A stretch of 64,000 nucleotides of DNA from assembly GCA_900316845.1 (NCBI GenBank), contig ONEG01000011.1, positions 1 to 64,000 on the forward strand. The letters run 5' to 3'. Position numbers and translations under genes: made by a program. Positions 7,134 to 15,350 of this stretch are shown one piece after another (within the stretch, counting starts at the first letter, position 1; every line of letters begins with the position of its first letter). Under the pieces are notes generated by a model. The model was given only the letters and a program-made list of their open reading frames with translations, ran no database searches and was not told the origin of the DNA. The stretch comes from an uncultured Bacteroidales bacterium (GTDB lineage Bacteria; Bacteroidota; Bacteroidia; Bacteroidales; Paludibacteraceae).

Positions 7134-8007
7134 AATCGTTATTTGCATCTATCCAATGGATATCTTTGTCTCTCCTGAACCAGGTCATCTGGCGTTTGGC
7201 GTAGTGCCGGGTGTTTTGGCGAATGAGCTCGATTGCGCGCTGTAGATCGTATTCGCCATCGAGGTATCCGAACAATTCTTTATATCCGACCGTCTGCAGA
7301 CTATTGAGATGGCGGAGCGGATAAACGGCTCTGGCTTCCTTGAGCAGTCCGTCGTCCATCATCCGGGTGACGCGGGTGTTGATGCGCTCGTACAGCTGCT
7401 CGCGAGGGCGCTCGAGCGCGATCTTGAGGATGCGGAACGGCCGGTCCTTCCGGGTGTTGGTGCGCAAGGAGCTGTAGGGTTTGCCCGTTGTAAGGGATAA
7501 CTCCACGCAGTGCGCCAAGCGCGCCGGGTTATTCGGGTCCACGATCTCCCAATACGCCGGATCGAGGCGTTGCACCTCCTGTTGGAGCCACGAAAGGCCG
7601 CGGGCCTTGTAGTTTTCGGTTACCTCGGCGCGGATATCCTCCGGCACGGCGGGCAGGTCGTCCAAGCCGTTGCAGACGGCATCGGCGTACAACATCGAAC
7701 CACCCGTCATGACCACCACATCGTGGGTGAGGAAGAGTTGGTCGAGGAGTTCGAGGGCGTCCCGCTCGTACCGGCCGGCGTTATAGTCGTCCTGCAGGTC
7801 GCGCGTAGCAATAAAATAATGTTTCACGCGCGCGAGTTCCTCCGCCGTGGGGGCTGCCGTTCCGATAGGGATGGAGCGGAAGATTTGGCGGCTGTCGCAG
7901 TTGAGGATCGGCGAGCGGTAATGCTCCGCCACCCGCAGCGACAACTCCGTCTTGCCGACACCCGTAGGACCCAAAAGCAAAAGGAGGGTTTTAGAACATG
8001 GTGCCAT
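7081..8007 (-). CDS. miaA: tRNA dimethylallyltransferase MiaA
   Basis: A 308-residue enzyme that adds a dimethylallyl group to N6 of adenosine 37 in tRNAs reading codons that start with U. The P-loop LLGPTGVGKTELSL is at about residues 8-21, followed by CDSRQIFRSIPIGTAAPT, MTGGSMLYADAVCNGLDDLP, and the TVGYKELFGYLDGEYDL segment near residue 250. I start it at the ATG at 8007; the frame extends further up but only across the preceding gene. It overlaps the upstream gene by 17 bases and the downstream lipoprotein by 53. Its C-terminal residues YEKNIDSIDTLLRGGSV share DNA with the lipoprotein signal peptide. Confidence 0.95.
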   Translation of the reverse strand: MAPCSKTLLLLLGPTGVGKTELSLRVAEHYRSPILNCDSRQIFRSIPIGTAAPTAEELARVKHYFIATRDLQDDYNAGRYERDALELLDQLFLTHDVVVMTGGSMLYADAVCNGLDDLPAVPEDIRAEVTENYKARGLSWLQQEVQRLDPAYWEIVDPNNPARLAHCVELSLTTGKPYSSLRTNTRKDRPFRILKIALERPREQLYERINTRVTRMMDDGLLKEARAVYPLRHLNSLQTVGYKELFGYLDGEYDLQRAIELIRQNTRHYAKRQMTWFRRDKDIHWIDANNDYEKNIDSIDTLLRGGSV

Positions 8008-8542
8008 CATCGAAACTGAGGTCCTGGAAGCCTTCCATGTCGATGTCGCCCAAGTCGTACTCGTCCTTGAACTCGTCGTCAAACATGAAATCATCGCTGC
8101 CCTTGCCGGCGTTGATGCCTGCCAAGGGGTCTTCGGATTTCAGTTGTTTCGGTGCTTTTCCCCTGCTCTCCACGCATTCTACTCCGGTCATGGAACCGGG
8201 TTTGATCTCCTTGAGCGAACCGAAGAAATAGCGCTCGAACATCGGGTCGAAGACATAGATCAGACGCTGGCCCTGCTCCTCAATGAGATCATTGAGATGG
8301 GTCTCATTCATGACCATGTTGTCGTACTCGAAGTTGGAGTCCATCTCCACGAGTGTGATCTCCTGACCCTTCTCCCACTCATCGTTGCAGAGGAAGAAAG
8401 AAGTCATCTGGTCATCGGGATAACCCACACTCTTCAAAATAGCCTCGTGCAGCTCCAGAAAAGTAGCATCGGCCGAGGCCTCAAAGACGCGGCGGAAATT
8501 AGGGTCGCCTTCTTCACACGAGAAAGTAAATTTATATATCAT
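7991..8542 (-). CDS. Plasmid pRiA4b ORF-3-like protein
   Basis: A 183-residue acidic cytoplasmic protein of the pRiA4b ORF-3-like family. Visible features are the opening YKFTFSCEEGDPNFRRVFE, the segment ATFLELHEAILKSVGYPDDQM at about residues 26-47, FFLCNDEWEKGQEI, and LIYVFDP near residue 95. The C-terminal 50 residues are almost all Asp, Glu and hydrophobics (DDFMFDDEFKDEYDLGDIDM). The family is widespread but its function is unknown; in this operon it precedes miaA. It is the first gene of the operon, with its own divergent promoter at 8591-8598. Confidence 0.8.
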   Translation of the reverse strand: MIYKFTFSCEEGDPNFRRVFEASADATFLELHEAILKSVGYPDDQMTSFFLCNDEWEKGQEITLVEMDSNFEYDNMVMNETHLNDLIEEQGQRLIYVFDPMFERYFFGSLKEIKPGSMTGVECVESRGKAPKQLKSEDPLAGINAGKGSDDFMFDDEFKDEYDLGDIDMEGFQDLSFDDGTMF

Positions 8543-8590
8543 ATTTTCAAAAAATTAAGTTCAAAAATGCAGTTTTCAAAAAAATGCGCA

Positions 8591-8598
8591 CAAATTTA
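8591..8598 (-). promoter_or_regulatory. Promoter of the pRiA4b-miaA-glycogen synthase operon
   Basis: The minus strand reads TAAATTTG here, with a TTTG -33 element at 8618-8621, spaced 19 bases. Its -33 region interleaves with that of the rightward promoter at 8631, so the two transcription units share a compact divergent control region. Confidence 0.65.
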
Positions 8599-8630
8599 CT
8601 GCTTTTTTTTGATATATCAAAATTTTTTTG

Positions 8631-8638
8631 TACTTTTG
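8631..8638 (+). promoter_or_regulatory. Promoter of the TPP-riboswitch transcript
   Basis: TACTTTTG followed by CA, with TTTG at 8608-8611 and a 19-base spacer, is a complete Bacteroidetes promoter. Transcription would begin about 8642, some 35 bases before the riboswitch. Confidence 0.75.
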
Positions 8639-8677
8639 CACGATTTTTTAACAAACGAACATTAACATTCTGTCATC

Positions 8678-8787
8678 TTCATTCGGGGTGCCGCTCTCCC
8701 CACAGATAAAAATCTGCGTGGGGGCTATATTTTGGCTGAGATAAAACCCGTTGAACTTGGGCAGGTAATGCTGCTAAAGAAAATGAG
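8678..8787 (+). ncRNA. TPP (thiamine pyrophosphate) riboswitch
   Basis: The aptamer shows GGGGTGCC at 8685-8692, a variable P3a arm built from CCCCACAGAT and ATCTGCGTGGGG, then GGCTGAGATAAAACCCGTTG and the closing GCAGGTAATGCTGC segment, all in the order of the THI-box. P1 pairs 8678-8683 with 8782-8787. The ATG of the following receptor gene at 8783 lies inside the P1 3' strand, so ligand binding would lock the start codon in a helix. This implies direct control of translation by thiamine pyrophosphate. Confidence 0.93.
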
Positions 8788-11017
8788 AAAAAACATTCTT
8801 TCAATCAACCATGCATGGTTGATGGTTTTTGGTGCATTCGCGCCGGTTATGTCTGCGTTCGGGCAGACGAGTGAGGACACTTTGTCCGTTAATGATTTTC
8901 AGATTCAGGAGGTAGAAGTTACCGCGCAACGCGTGGAACAAAAGACCGTTTCTAGCGCGATTGTCAGGAGTGACGACTTGAACCGTGACAACACGGGTCA
9001 GAACCTGCCATACCTGCTCTCCACCACGCCGGGCCTGCAAGTCACTTCGGATGACGGTCTGGGCGTCGGATACACGTATTTTCGCATCCGCGGTACAGAC
9101 CACTCACGAATCAACATGACGGTCAATGACGTGCCACTGAACGACAGTGAGAGTCAGGGCGTTTTCTGGGTAAACATGACGGACGTGAGTTCGTCGCTTT
9201 CGCAGATTGAGGTTCAACGCGGCGTGGGTACGAGTACGAACGGCTCCGCCTCTTTCGGCGCAAGCCTGAATATGCAAAGCGGCAATAGAGATACCGTTTC
9301 CAATGTGACACTTGCGTTTAACGGCGGCATGTACAACACCTTCCGCGAGTTAGTGAGTACACATGTGGTTTTACCCGGTCATTGGATGGCGAACGCACGA
9401 TTCTCCAAGGTCAATTCCGATGGTTTTCTATACCATTCTACAAGCGATCTATACAGTTACTACGGCGATTTCGGATGGTATGGAAAGAAGACACAAGTCA
9501 TCGCTCGTCTTTTCGGCGGAAGCGAGCGAACGGCGCAAGCATGGGAAGGGGTCGATTATAACACCGCTTATGGCATCGGAGGTGCAGACAGACGAACGAA
9601 TCCCGCAGACTCGCTTAACTGGGACACCTACGCGCAGCAACACGCCCAAATAGCTATCCATCATCGCTTTTCCCCTAATTGGAGCCTCAGCGCTACGTTG
9701 CATTACACGCACGGAAAAGGCAACTACGAGCAATACAAAAAGAAAAAATATAGTTATTGGGGGCTCAGCGACAGCGGCAAGAGTTATGGATTTTACCAAA
9801 AATGGCTCGACAACCATTTTGCCGGTGCCGTAGTTTCCGCCAAATATATCTCTGAGCCGGTGGATGCGCAAATGGGAATCGCAGCGAATGATTATATAGG
9901 TAATCACTGGGGTGTTTTAGACTATCTGGCTACTCCTTCTGCCACCTCGCTGCCTTTCCACTACGAATATTACCGCAATAAATCCAACAAAGTCGATGCG
10001 AATATTTACGGCAAAGTCAACTGGCGCGTAATTAACCGCGCTCAGGAGAAATTGGCAATCTACGCAGACCTGCAATATCGCTTCATTAGATATAGTATGC
10101 GAGGTCTGAGCGATGACAGCATGAAGGAGTTGCCATTCGACAAAAACTTCCATTTTTTCAACCCGAAAGCCGGCTTGACGTACCAGAACAAAGGTCACTT
10201 GCTATCAGGCTCCTTCGCGATAGCCAACCGCGAGCCGAACCGCGCCAACTACACGGAGAACATCTATTATGATCAAGCGACAGACAGTTATGTCGGCAAA
10301 ATGCCGGAGGCAGAGCGGCTGTACGACTATGAATTAGGTTACTCTTACGCGCACAAGCGATTTAATATAGGATTCAACCTCTATTTCATGGACTATGACA
10401 ACCAATTGGTTCTCACCGGCGAATACAATGACGTGGGGCAATATAAGACCATGAACGTGAAGGACTCATACCGCATGGGCGCCGAGCTGAGTGCCGCTGT
10501 GAAGATTACCAAGTGGTTCAGATGGGAAGGAAACATGGTCATCAGCCGCAATAAAATCCAGAACTACAAGCAATATATCAACCTGTACGACGACCAAGAT
10601 AATTGGAATTGGGTTGGTAAGGACAGTATAGAAGGGGACGTAACTATCGCTTTCTCGCCGATGATTACCGCCATGAGTCTTTTTACCTTTGATGTCGCAG
10701 GATTTGTTGGTACTATCCAGACAAATGTTGTCGGTCGTCAATACCTCGACAACACCATGGATAAAAACGCAATGTTAAAGGCATTCACGACGACAAATGT
10801 ACATTTAGAGTATAATTTGCCGATGAAAAAATGGTGCGCCGAGCGTAGAGGCGTACCGGAGATGAAGGTATTATGCCAACTGAATAATATCTTCGATGCC
10901 CATTTTGCCTCAAACGGAGGTGCTGAAGCCAGCCGTTTCGCGGACGGAAGCCGCTGCGCATGGTACTATGCGCAAGCGGGCATCAATGTACATGCCGGAT
11001 TTGTCGTAAAATGGTAA
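8783..11017 (+). CDS. TonB-dependent outer-membrane receptor under TPP control
   Basis: A 744-residue outer-membrane receptor, most likely for thiamine or a thiamine precursor because the gene sits directly behind a TPP riboswitch. The start at 8783 gives a clean signal peptide (MRKNILSINHAWLM...SAFGQ); the longer reading from 8732 would translate the aptamer and is rejected. A plug domain follows with EVEVTAQRVEQKTVSSAIV near residue 40 and GLGVGYTYFRIRGTDHSRINM near residue 95, then a beta-barrel ending in a terminal Trp (GFVVKW). There is no PnuT or thiamine kinase gene next to it, so inner-membrane uptake must be encoded elsewhere. Confidence 0.92.
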   Translation: MRKNILSINHAWLMVFGAFAPVMSAFGQTSEDTLSVNDFQIQEVEVTAQRVEQKTVSSAIVRSDDLNRDNTGQNLPYLLSTTPGLQVTSDDGLGVGYTYFRIRGTDHSRINMTVNDVPLNDSESQGVFWVNMTDVSSSLSQIEVQRGVGTSTNGSASFGASLNMQSGNRDTVSNVTLAFNGGMYNTFRELVSTHVVLPGHWMANARFSKVNSDGFLYHSTSDLYSYYGDFGWYGKKTQVIARLFGGSERTAQAWEGVDYNTAYGIGGADRRTNPADSLNWDTYAQQHAQIAIHHRFSPNWSLSATLHYTHGKGNYEQYKKKKYSYWGLSDSGKSYGFYQKWLDNHFAGAVVSAKYISEPVDAQMGIAANDYIGNHWGVLDYLATPSATSLPFHYEYYRNKSNKVDANIYGKVNWRVINRAQEKLAIYADLQYRFIRYSMRGLSDDSMKELPFDKNFHFFNPKAGLTYQNKGHLLSGSFAIANREPNRANYTENIYYDQATDSYVGKMPEAERLYDYELGYSYAHKRFNIGFNLYFMDYDNQLVLTGEYNDVGQYKTMNVKDSYRMGAELSAAVKITKWFRWEGNMVISRNKIQNYKQYINLYDDQDNWNWVGKDSIEGDVTIAFSPMITAMSLFTFDVAGFVGTIQTNVVGRQYLDNTMDKNAMLKAFTTTNVHLEYNLPMKKWCAERRGVPEMKVLCQLNNIFDAHFASNGGAEASRFADGSRCAWYYAQAGINVHAGFVVKW

Positions 11018-11087
11018 GAGAGCGGTAAAAAAAGTTTTTGTGAAGATAAAAAATGGCACTATTCTTGCATATGTGAAAAAAAAATAC

Positions 11088-11095
11088 TAATTTTG
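11088..11095 (+). promoter_or_regulatory. Promoter -7 element immediately before porX
   Basis: TAATTTTG ends only four bases before the ATG at 11100. The transcription start would fall on or next to the start codon, so the porX mRNA is likely leaderless. The -33 region is weak (CTTG around 11063). Confidence 0.55.
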
Positions 11096-11099
11096 CAGC

Positions 11100-12656
11100 A
11101 TGAATAGGATTTTATGGGTTGACGACGAGATCGACTTGTTGCAGCCGTACATTATTTATCTGAAAGAAAAGAACTATGAGGTTGTCACCGCCAGCAATGG
11201 GGAAGATGCGCTGAATGGTTTAGGATCGGAAGCACCGGATATCGTGTTTCTTGACGAAAACATGCCCGGCATGAGCGGTCTGGAGACCTTGCAGGAGATC
11301 AAGCGTCTTCGTCCGGAAGTGCCGGTAGTGATGATCACGAAGAGCGAGGAGGAGCACATTATGGAGCAGGCCATCGGCGAGAAGATCGCCGACTACCTGA
11401 TCAAGCCTGTCAATCCGAGTCAGATCCTGCTTTGTCTGAAGAAACATATTCATCAGCAAGCGATCGTGACCGAACAAGTACAGCAAAACTACCGTCAGGA
11501 GTGGAGCGACATCTCGTATATGATCGATACCGCCTCCACCATCGAGGAATGGCAGGCCATCGAACGCAGTCTGAGCAAATGGGACCTGGAGTTGGCGGAC
11601 GTAGAGGAGCAGGCAGGTCATTCGGGCATGCGCAGCCTGATTGCCGACCAACGGACGCAAGCGAATGCCGCCTTCAGCAAATGGATCGCCAAGAACTACG
11701 AGAGTTGGTTTGAAGAGAATGCGCAACGGCCGATCATGTCGCAGGACGTGATGAAACACAGCGTTTTTCCTCTTTTGGACAAAGGGGAGAAAGTGCTGCT
11801 TTGCGTGATAGACAATTTCCGGTACGACCAATGGAAATGTATCCAACCGCTGATCAGCGAGTTTTTCACCATCCGCACGGAGGAGCAGTACACTTCCATT
11901 TTGCCGACAGCTACCCAATATGCCCGGAATGCTATTTTCTCCGGCCTGATGCCACTTCAGATCCAAGAGATGTTTCCCGATTACTGGGTCGAAGAAGGCG
12001 ATGAAGAGAGCAAAAACCAGTATGAGAAAGAGTTGGTACAGACCCTGCTGGACCGCTATCGGAGACGGGAGAGGTTCAACTACTGGAAGGTGAACGAGAG
12101 TGATTTCTGCGAGCGTGTCATTCATCAACTGAAAGGCGCGCAAGCGCCGCTGAACATCGTTGTGCTCAATTTTATCGATATGCTTTCTCACTCCCGGACG
12201 GAAAGCAAGATGATGCGCGAGTTGGCGAATGACGAAGCGGCGTACCGCAGTCTGACCATCAGCTGGTTCAAGCACTCGCCGACTTATGAGCTACTTCGCC
12301 GTGCTTCGGAATTAGGGTTTACGGTCGTGCTGACGACCGATCATGGTACGACACGGGTGAAAAACGCCGTACAAATCATTGCCGACAAAAACACGAATAC
12401 CAATATCCGTTACAAAGTGGGCAAAGCGCTGAACTGCAGCTCCAAAAACGTGTTCACCATCGAGCACCCGAAGAAAGTGGGATTGCCATGTCCGAACGTG
12501 AGCAGCAGTTATGCGTTCTGCACGGGAAGCGACTTTTTTGCGTACCCTAATCAGTTCAACTACTACGCGCAATACTACCGCAACACCTTCCAACACGGCG
12601 GCATTTCGCTGGAAGAGATGATTATCCCACTGGTAACTCTGAGTCCGAAGAAATGA
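11100..12656 (+). CDS. porX: Response regulator with PglZ domain, PorX
   Basis: A 518-residue regulator of the type IX secretion system. Residues 1-120 form a receiver domain with the acidic pair at Asp8-Asp9, phosphoacceptor Asp52 in FLDENMPGMSG, and the conserved Lys in YLIKPVNPSQ. A linker follows, then a PglZ-type alkaline-phosphatase-superfamily domain with VIDNFRYDQW near residue 238, NFIDMLSHSRTES near 357 and TTDHGTTRVK near 416. In related species PorX works with the sensor PorY and sigma factor SigP; neither is in this window. Length is as expected. It overlaps the following gene by four bases (ATGA). Confidence 0.95.
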   Translation: MNRILWVDDEIDLLQPYIIYLKEKNYEVVTASNGEDALNGLGSEAPDIVFLDENMPGMSGLETLQEIKRLRPEVPVVMITKSEEEHIMEQAIGEKIADYLIKPVNPSQILLCLKKHIHQQAIVTEQVQQNYRQEWSDISYMIDTASTIEEWQAIERSLSKWDLELADVEEQAGHSGMRSLIADQRTQANAAFSKWIAKNYESWFEENAQRPIMSQDVMKHSVFPLLDKGEKVLLCVIDNFRYDQWKCIQPLISEFFTIRTEEQYTSILPTATQYARNAIFSGLMPLQIQEMFPDYWVEEGDEESKNQYEKELVQTLLDRYRRRERFNYWKVNESDFCERVIHQLKGAQAPLNIVVLNFIDMLSHSRTESKMMRELANDEAAYRSLTISWFKHSPTYELLRRASELGFTVVLTTDHGTTRVKNAVQIIADKNTNTNIRYKVGKALNCSSKNVFTIEHPKKVGLPCPNVSSSYAFCTGSDFFAYPNQFNYYAQYYRNTFQHGGISLEEMIIPLVTLSPKK

Positions 12657-13456
12657 GCCATTTTATCCTCATAGCGATTACCGTTTTGACCTGGAACACG
12701 GGCCGGATGGGCGGTTTTGAAAAACCCGGGAAGAACGAGGTCCTGCACTATCTGACGGCGCAAGACGCGGATGTCATCTGTCTGCAGGAGGTAGATGTAT
12801 ATAAGGACGCCCAATTCCTTACTTTACCGGATGTGAAGCGCGTTCTGGGACAAAAATATCCATACTCATATCTGGATTTCTCGGTGTACAACAAGAGGCA
12901 CCAATACGGTACGATGGTCTGGTCCAAATATCCGCTAATCAACAAGCAAAGTATCCACTACGAGACGCGAGGCAACCTCTCCAACCGCTGCGATATAGTG
13001 GTGGGGAAAGATACTATTCGGCTGATAAACAATCATTTAGAGTCCTATAGTTTCACTCCGGATGATATCAGCGAAGCGGAGACGCAGCGCAATTACGAGG
13101 GTTTCATGTCCTCTTTCAGGCGTCTGAAAGCCAAATGGAAACGCGCGGTAGGTTTGCGTAATAACCAGGCGCGAGTAGTGCGAAGAGAGATAGAGGCGAG
13201 TCCGTATCCTGTAGTCGTAGTCGGCGATTTCAATGCGCCGGTACTGAGTTATGCCTATTGGCATATCAGCAGAGGTTTGCACGACGCATGGAGCAGTACG
13301 CATCCATGGGAATGGGGCGCGACGTGCGAGAAAAGGGGATATGGCTTGCGGATCGATTATATCCTGTCGTCGGAGAGCCTGCAGCCCACGGCGTGCGAGG
13401 TCAAAGAAACAACCGGCTCGGATCACAAGCCGGTTGTAGCCACTATCGAGTGGTAA
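12653..13456 (+). CDS. Endonuclease/exonuclease/phosphatase family protein
   Basis: A 267-residue hydrolase of the EEP superfamily. The fold is marked by LTWNTGR near residue 12, DVICLQEVDVY near 39 with the metal-binding Glu, VVVGDFNAPVLSYAYW near 190, and the closing SDHKPVVATIEW with the catalytic Asp-His. Substrate cannot be told: the family covers DNA, RNA and phospholipid phosphodiesters. A short hydrophobic start (HFILIAITVL) could act as a weak membrane anchor or signal. It is coupled to porX by a four-base overlap, and in Bacteroidetes such genes often sit beside rhomboid genes, as here. Confidence 0.88.
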   Translation: MSHFILIAITVLTWNTGRMGGFEKPGKNEVLHYLTAQDADVICLQEVDVYKDAQFLTLPDVKRVLGQKYPYSYLDFSVYNKRHQYGTMVWSKYPLINKQSIHYETRGNLSNRCDIVVGKDTIRLINNHLESYSFTPDDISEAETQRNYEGFMSSFRRLKAKWKRAVGLRNNQARVVRREIEASPYPVVVVGDFNAPVLSYAYWHISRGLHDAWSSTHPWEWGATCEKRGYGLRIDYILSSESLQPTACEVKETTGSDHKPVVATIEW

Positions 13457-13459
13457 AAA

Positions 13460-14224
13460 TCACACGCGTTTGTGGTAATGATAATCTTTAAACCGGTCAT
13501 CTGTACTATCCAAGTGCTCATGACCGGTTATTTTTTCTTTGATCCGGCGCCAGAGATTGCCGAACCGCGGTTCACGCCACTCCATCTTACGCCAATAGAG
13601 GATCAGAAGCCATCCGAAGAGCATTCCGCCCAAATGGGCAAAATGCGCTACGTTATCCGCGGAGAAGCCCGCTACGGAGCCCAAGCCGGCGAAAAGTTCG
13701 ATAGCCGCATATATAATAACGAACGTGCGCGCACGTATGGGAATGGGGATAAACAGGAAATACAAGGGCACCGAGGGGTAGAGCCATCCGAAAGCGAAAA
13801 GGATGCCGAAGACTGCTCCGGAGGCACCGATGGTGTTGAGGAAATACGAATACTGCGCCAAGTATGCTGCTCCGTAAGCGTCGCTCATGTTAGAGAGCAT
13901 CAACGCCCACACCAACTCCTGGACAAAAGCGGCTCCCAAACCGCAGACCAGATAATAGATTGCGAAGCGACGTTCGCCCCATTCGTTCTCAATCATCGGG
14001 GCAAACATCCACACGGCAAACATATTAAAGAAAATATGACTCCAGTTGGCATGGAGGAACATGTACGTGACCGGCTGCCACCAATGGAAGGACGCAGCAC
14101 TATAGTAGTGCAGTCCACAAAGGGCATTCAAATCAATACCATAACGAGACAGGATACCTGTCAACAAAAAAACTACTAAGTTGGCTATTAACAAATAGCG
14201 GGTTACATTTGGTAAATTACGCAT
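13460..14224 (-). CDS. Rhomboid family intramembrane serine protease
   Basis: A 254-residue membrane protein. Six hydrophobic helices contain the rhomboid catalytic pair: Ser in the GASGAVFG motif and His in HFAHLGGMLFGW, plus the HANWSHIFFNM segment in the loop after helix 1. It would cut substrates within the membrane. I start it at the ATG at 14224, because the promoter at 14233-14240 lies between it and the next ATG upstream at 14263. That leaves an almost leaderless transcript. The C-terminal tail (RRIKEKITGHEH) is polar and cytoplasmic. It runs convergently with the EEP gene, with three bases between the two stop codons. Confidence 0.92.
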   Translation of the reverse strand: MRNLPNVTRYLLIANLVVFLLTGILSRYGIDLNALCGLHYYSAASFHWWQPVTYMFLHANWSHIFFNMFAVWMFAPMIENEWGERRFAIYYLVCGLGAAFVQELVWALMLSNMSDAYGAAYLAQYSYFLNTIGASGAVFGILFAFGWLYPSVPLYFLFIPIPIRARTFVIIYAAIELFAGLGSVAGFSADNVAHFAHLGGMLFGWLLILYWRKMEWREPRFGNLWRRIKEKITGHEHLDSTDDRFKDYHYHKRV

Positions 14225-14232
14225 AACGAGTG

Positions 14233-14240
14233 CAAAGGTA
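14233..14240 (-). promoter_or_regulatory. Promoter -7 element of the rhomboid gene
   Basis: Minus strand TACCTTTG, followed by CACTCGTT and the ATG at 14224. This decides the start codon of the rhomboid gene and predicts a leader of at most a few bases. Confidence 0.65.
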
Positions 14241-14356
14241 CTAAAAAATACGCATATAAACATACAAAAAATGCACCAAACGTGTAAAAAATCGCGTTTT
14301 TTTGCAAAAAATGCATTTTTTTTTACAAAAATATTTGCTATATAAAGAAAAAGTTG

Positions 14357-14364
14357 TAACTTTG
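14357..14364 (+). promoter_or_regulatory. Promoter of the HU gene
   Basis: TAACTTTG with a TTTG -33 element at 14334-14337 and a 19-base spacer. This is among the cleanest promoters in the window, fitting a highly expressed nucleoid protein. The leader is about 60 bases, AT-rich. Confidence 0.75.
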
Positions 14365-14427
14365 CAAGCGTATTTCCAAAAAGGAATCAATAGTTCACAT
14401 TATTAATAACTAAAAAAACACAAAGTT

Positions 14428-14691
14428 ATGAACAAATCCGAACTCGTAAAGGCGGTTGCTGCTCAGGTAGAGCTCCCGCAGGCAGAAGTTGCAAAAGTAC
14501 TCGACGCAGCTCTTGAGGCAGCCGTTGAGGCAGTTAAGAAAGGTGAGAACGTACAGCTCGTTGGCTACGCTTCTATCAACGTAGTAAGCAAAGCTGCTCG
14601 CAAGGGTATCAACCCTGCAACCAAGCAGGCTATCAATATCCCGGCTCGTAAGGTTGTTAAAATCAAACCGGGTGCTAAATTTGCTCTCTAA
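14428..14691 (+). CDS. HU family DNA-binding protein
   Basis: An 87-residue nucleoid protein. It has the full HU pattern: MNKSELVKAVA at the start, the helical dimer region, VQLVGYASINVVSKAARKG, and the DNA-binding arm INPATKQAINIPARKVVKIKPG near residues 62-83. It bends and compacts DNA as a dimer. It is a single-gene unit with its own strong promoter and its own terminator. The arm retains the conserved NPAT and IPA positions, with the tip proline in place. Confidence 0.97.
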   Translation: MNKSELVKAVAAQVELPQAEVAKVLDAALEAAVEAVKKGENVQLVGYASINVVSKAARKGINPATKQAINIPARKVVKIKPGAKFAL

Positions 14692-14712
14692 TTAGGCAAT
14701 GTAGCTTCACAA

Positions 14713-14745
14713 ACGAGTTGCCCTACCAACGGGCAACTCGTTTTG
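14713..14745 (+). terminator. Rho-independent terminator of the HU gene
   Basis: An 11-bp perfect stem, ACGAGTTGCCC paired with GGGCAACTCGT, around TACCAAC, followed by TTTTG. It begins 22 bases after the HU stop codon. Confidence 0.85.
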
Positions 14746-14769
14746 TCTGTTCATTAATAGGTATTAGAT

Positions 14770-15342
14770 ATGTTGAATATAATATTGTGTGGTGCTCCGG
14801 GCAGCGGCAAAGGAACGCAATCCGGATATATAGCAGAAAAATATGGTCTGAAACATCTCTCGACAGGTGACGTCCTGCGCGCAGAGATCGCCAAAGGCAG
14901 TGAACTGGGTAAAAGCATCGATGAACTGATATCCAAAGGCAACTTGGTACCGGACGAGATGATGTACGGCGTGATTGAGAATTATATCTCCTCGCTGCCG
15001 GCAGATTGCAAAGGTACTATTTTCGATGGCTATCCTCGTACGGTTTCCCAAGCCGAGTCATTGACCGAGTTGCTCAAGAAATACAACATGGATGCGATCA
15101 TGATCGACCTCCTGGTGGATGAGCAGTTACTGATCCAACGCCTGATTGATCGTGGAAAAGTGAGCGGTCGTGCGGACGACAACCTCAATACCATCCGTCA
15201 CCGCATCGCCGTTTATCACAACCAGACGGAGCCGATCGCACATTATCACCTGCACAACGGTAACTATTTTACCGTAAATGGCAATCACTCGGTGGAGGAC
15301 GTGTTCCTGCAGATCGAGCGTATTATTGAACTCGCAAAATAA
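14770..15342 (+). CDS. adk: Adenylate kinase
   Basis: A 190-residue enzyme interconverting ATP plus AMP with two ADP. The P-loop [19 protein letters not shown] is at residues 8-26, the AMP site [10 protein letters not shown] at 31-40, and [12 protein letters not shown] near 84. The LID is the short form ([12 protein letters not shown]) without the zinc or long insertion, as usual for Bacteroidetes enzymes of this length. It is followed after eight bases by obg, a conserved pairing. I see no clear promoter between the HU terminator and this gene. Confidence 0.96.
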   Translation: MLNIILCGAPGSGKGTQSGYIAEKYGLKHLSTGDVLRAEIAKGSELGKSIDELISKGNLVPDEMMYGVIENYISSLPADCKGTIFDGYPRTVSQAESLTELLKKYNMDAIMIDLLVDEQLLIQRLIDRGKVSGRADDNLNTIRHRIAVYHNQTEPIAHYHLHNGNYFTVNGNHSVEDVFLQIERIIELAK

Positions 15343-15350
15343 ATTTCGTT

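Noticed and set aside
8732..8782. Upstream start for the TonB receptor at 8732
   Set aside because: The ATG lies in the TPP aptamer and would place 17 extra residues before the signal peptide.
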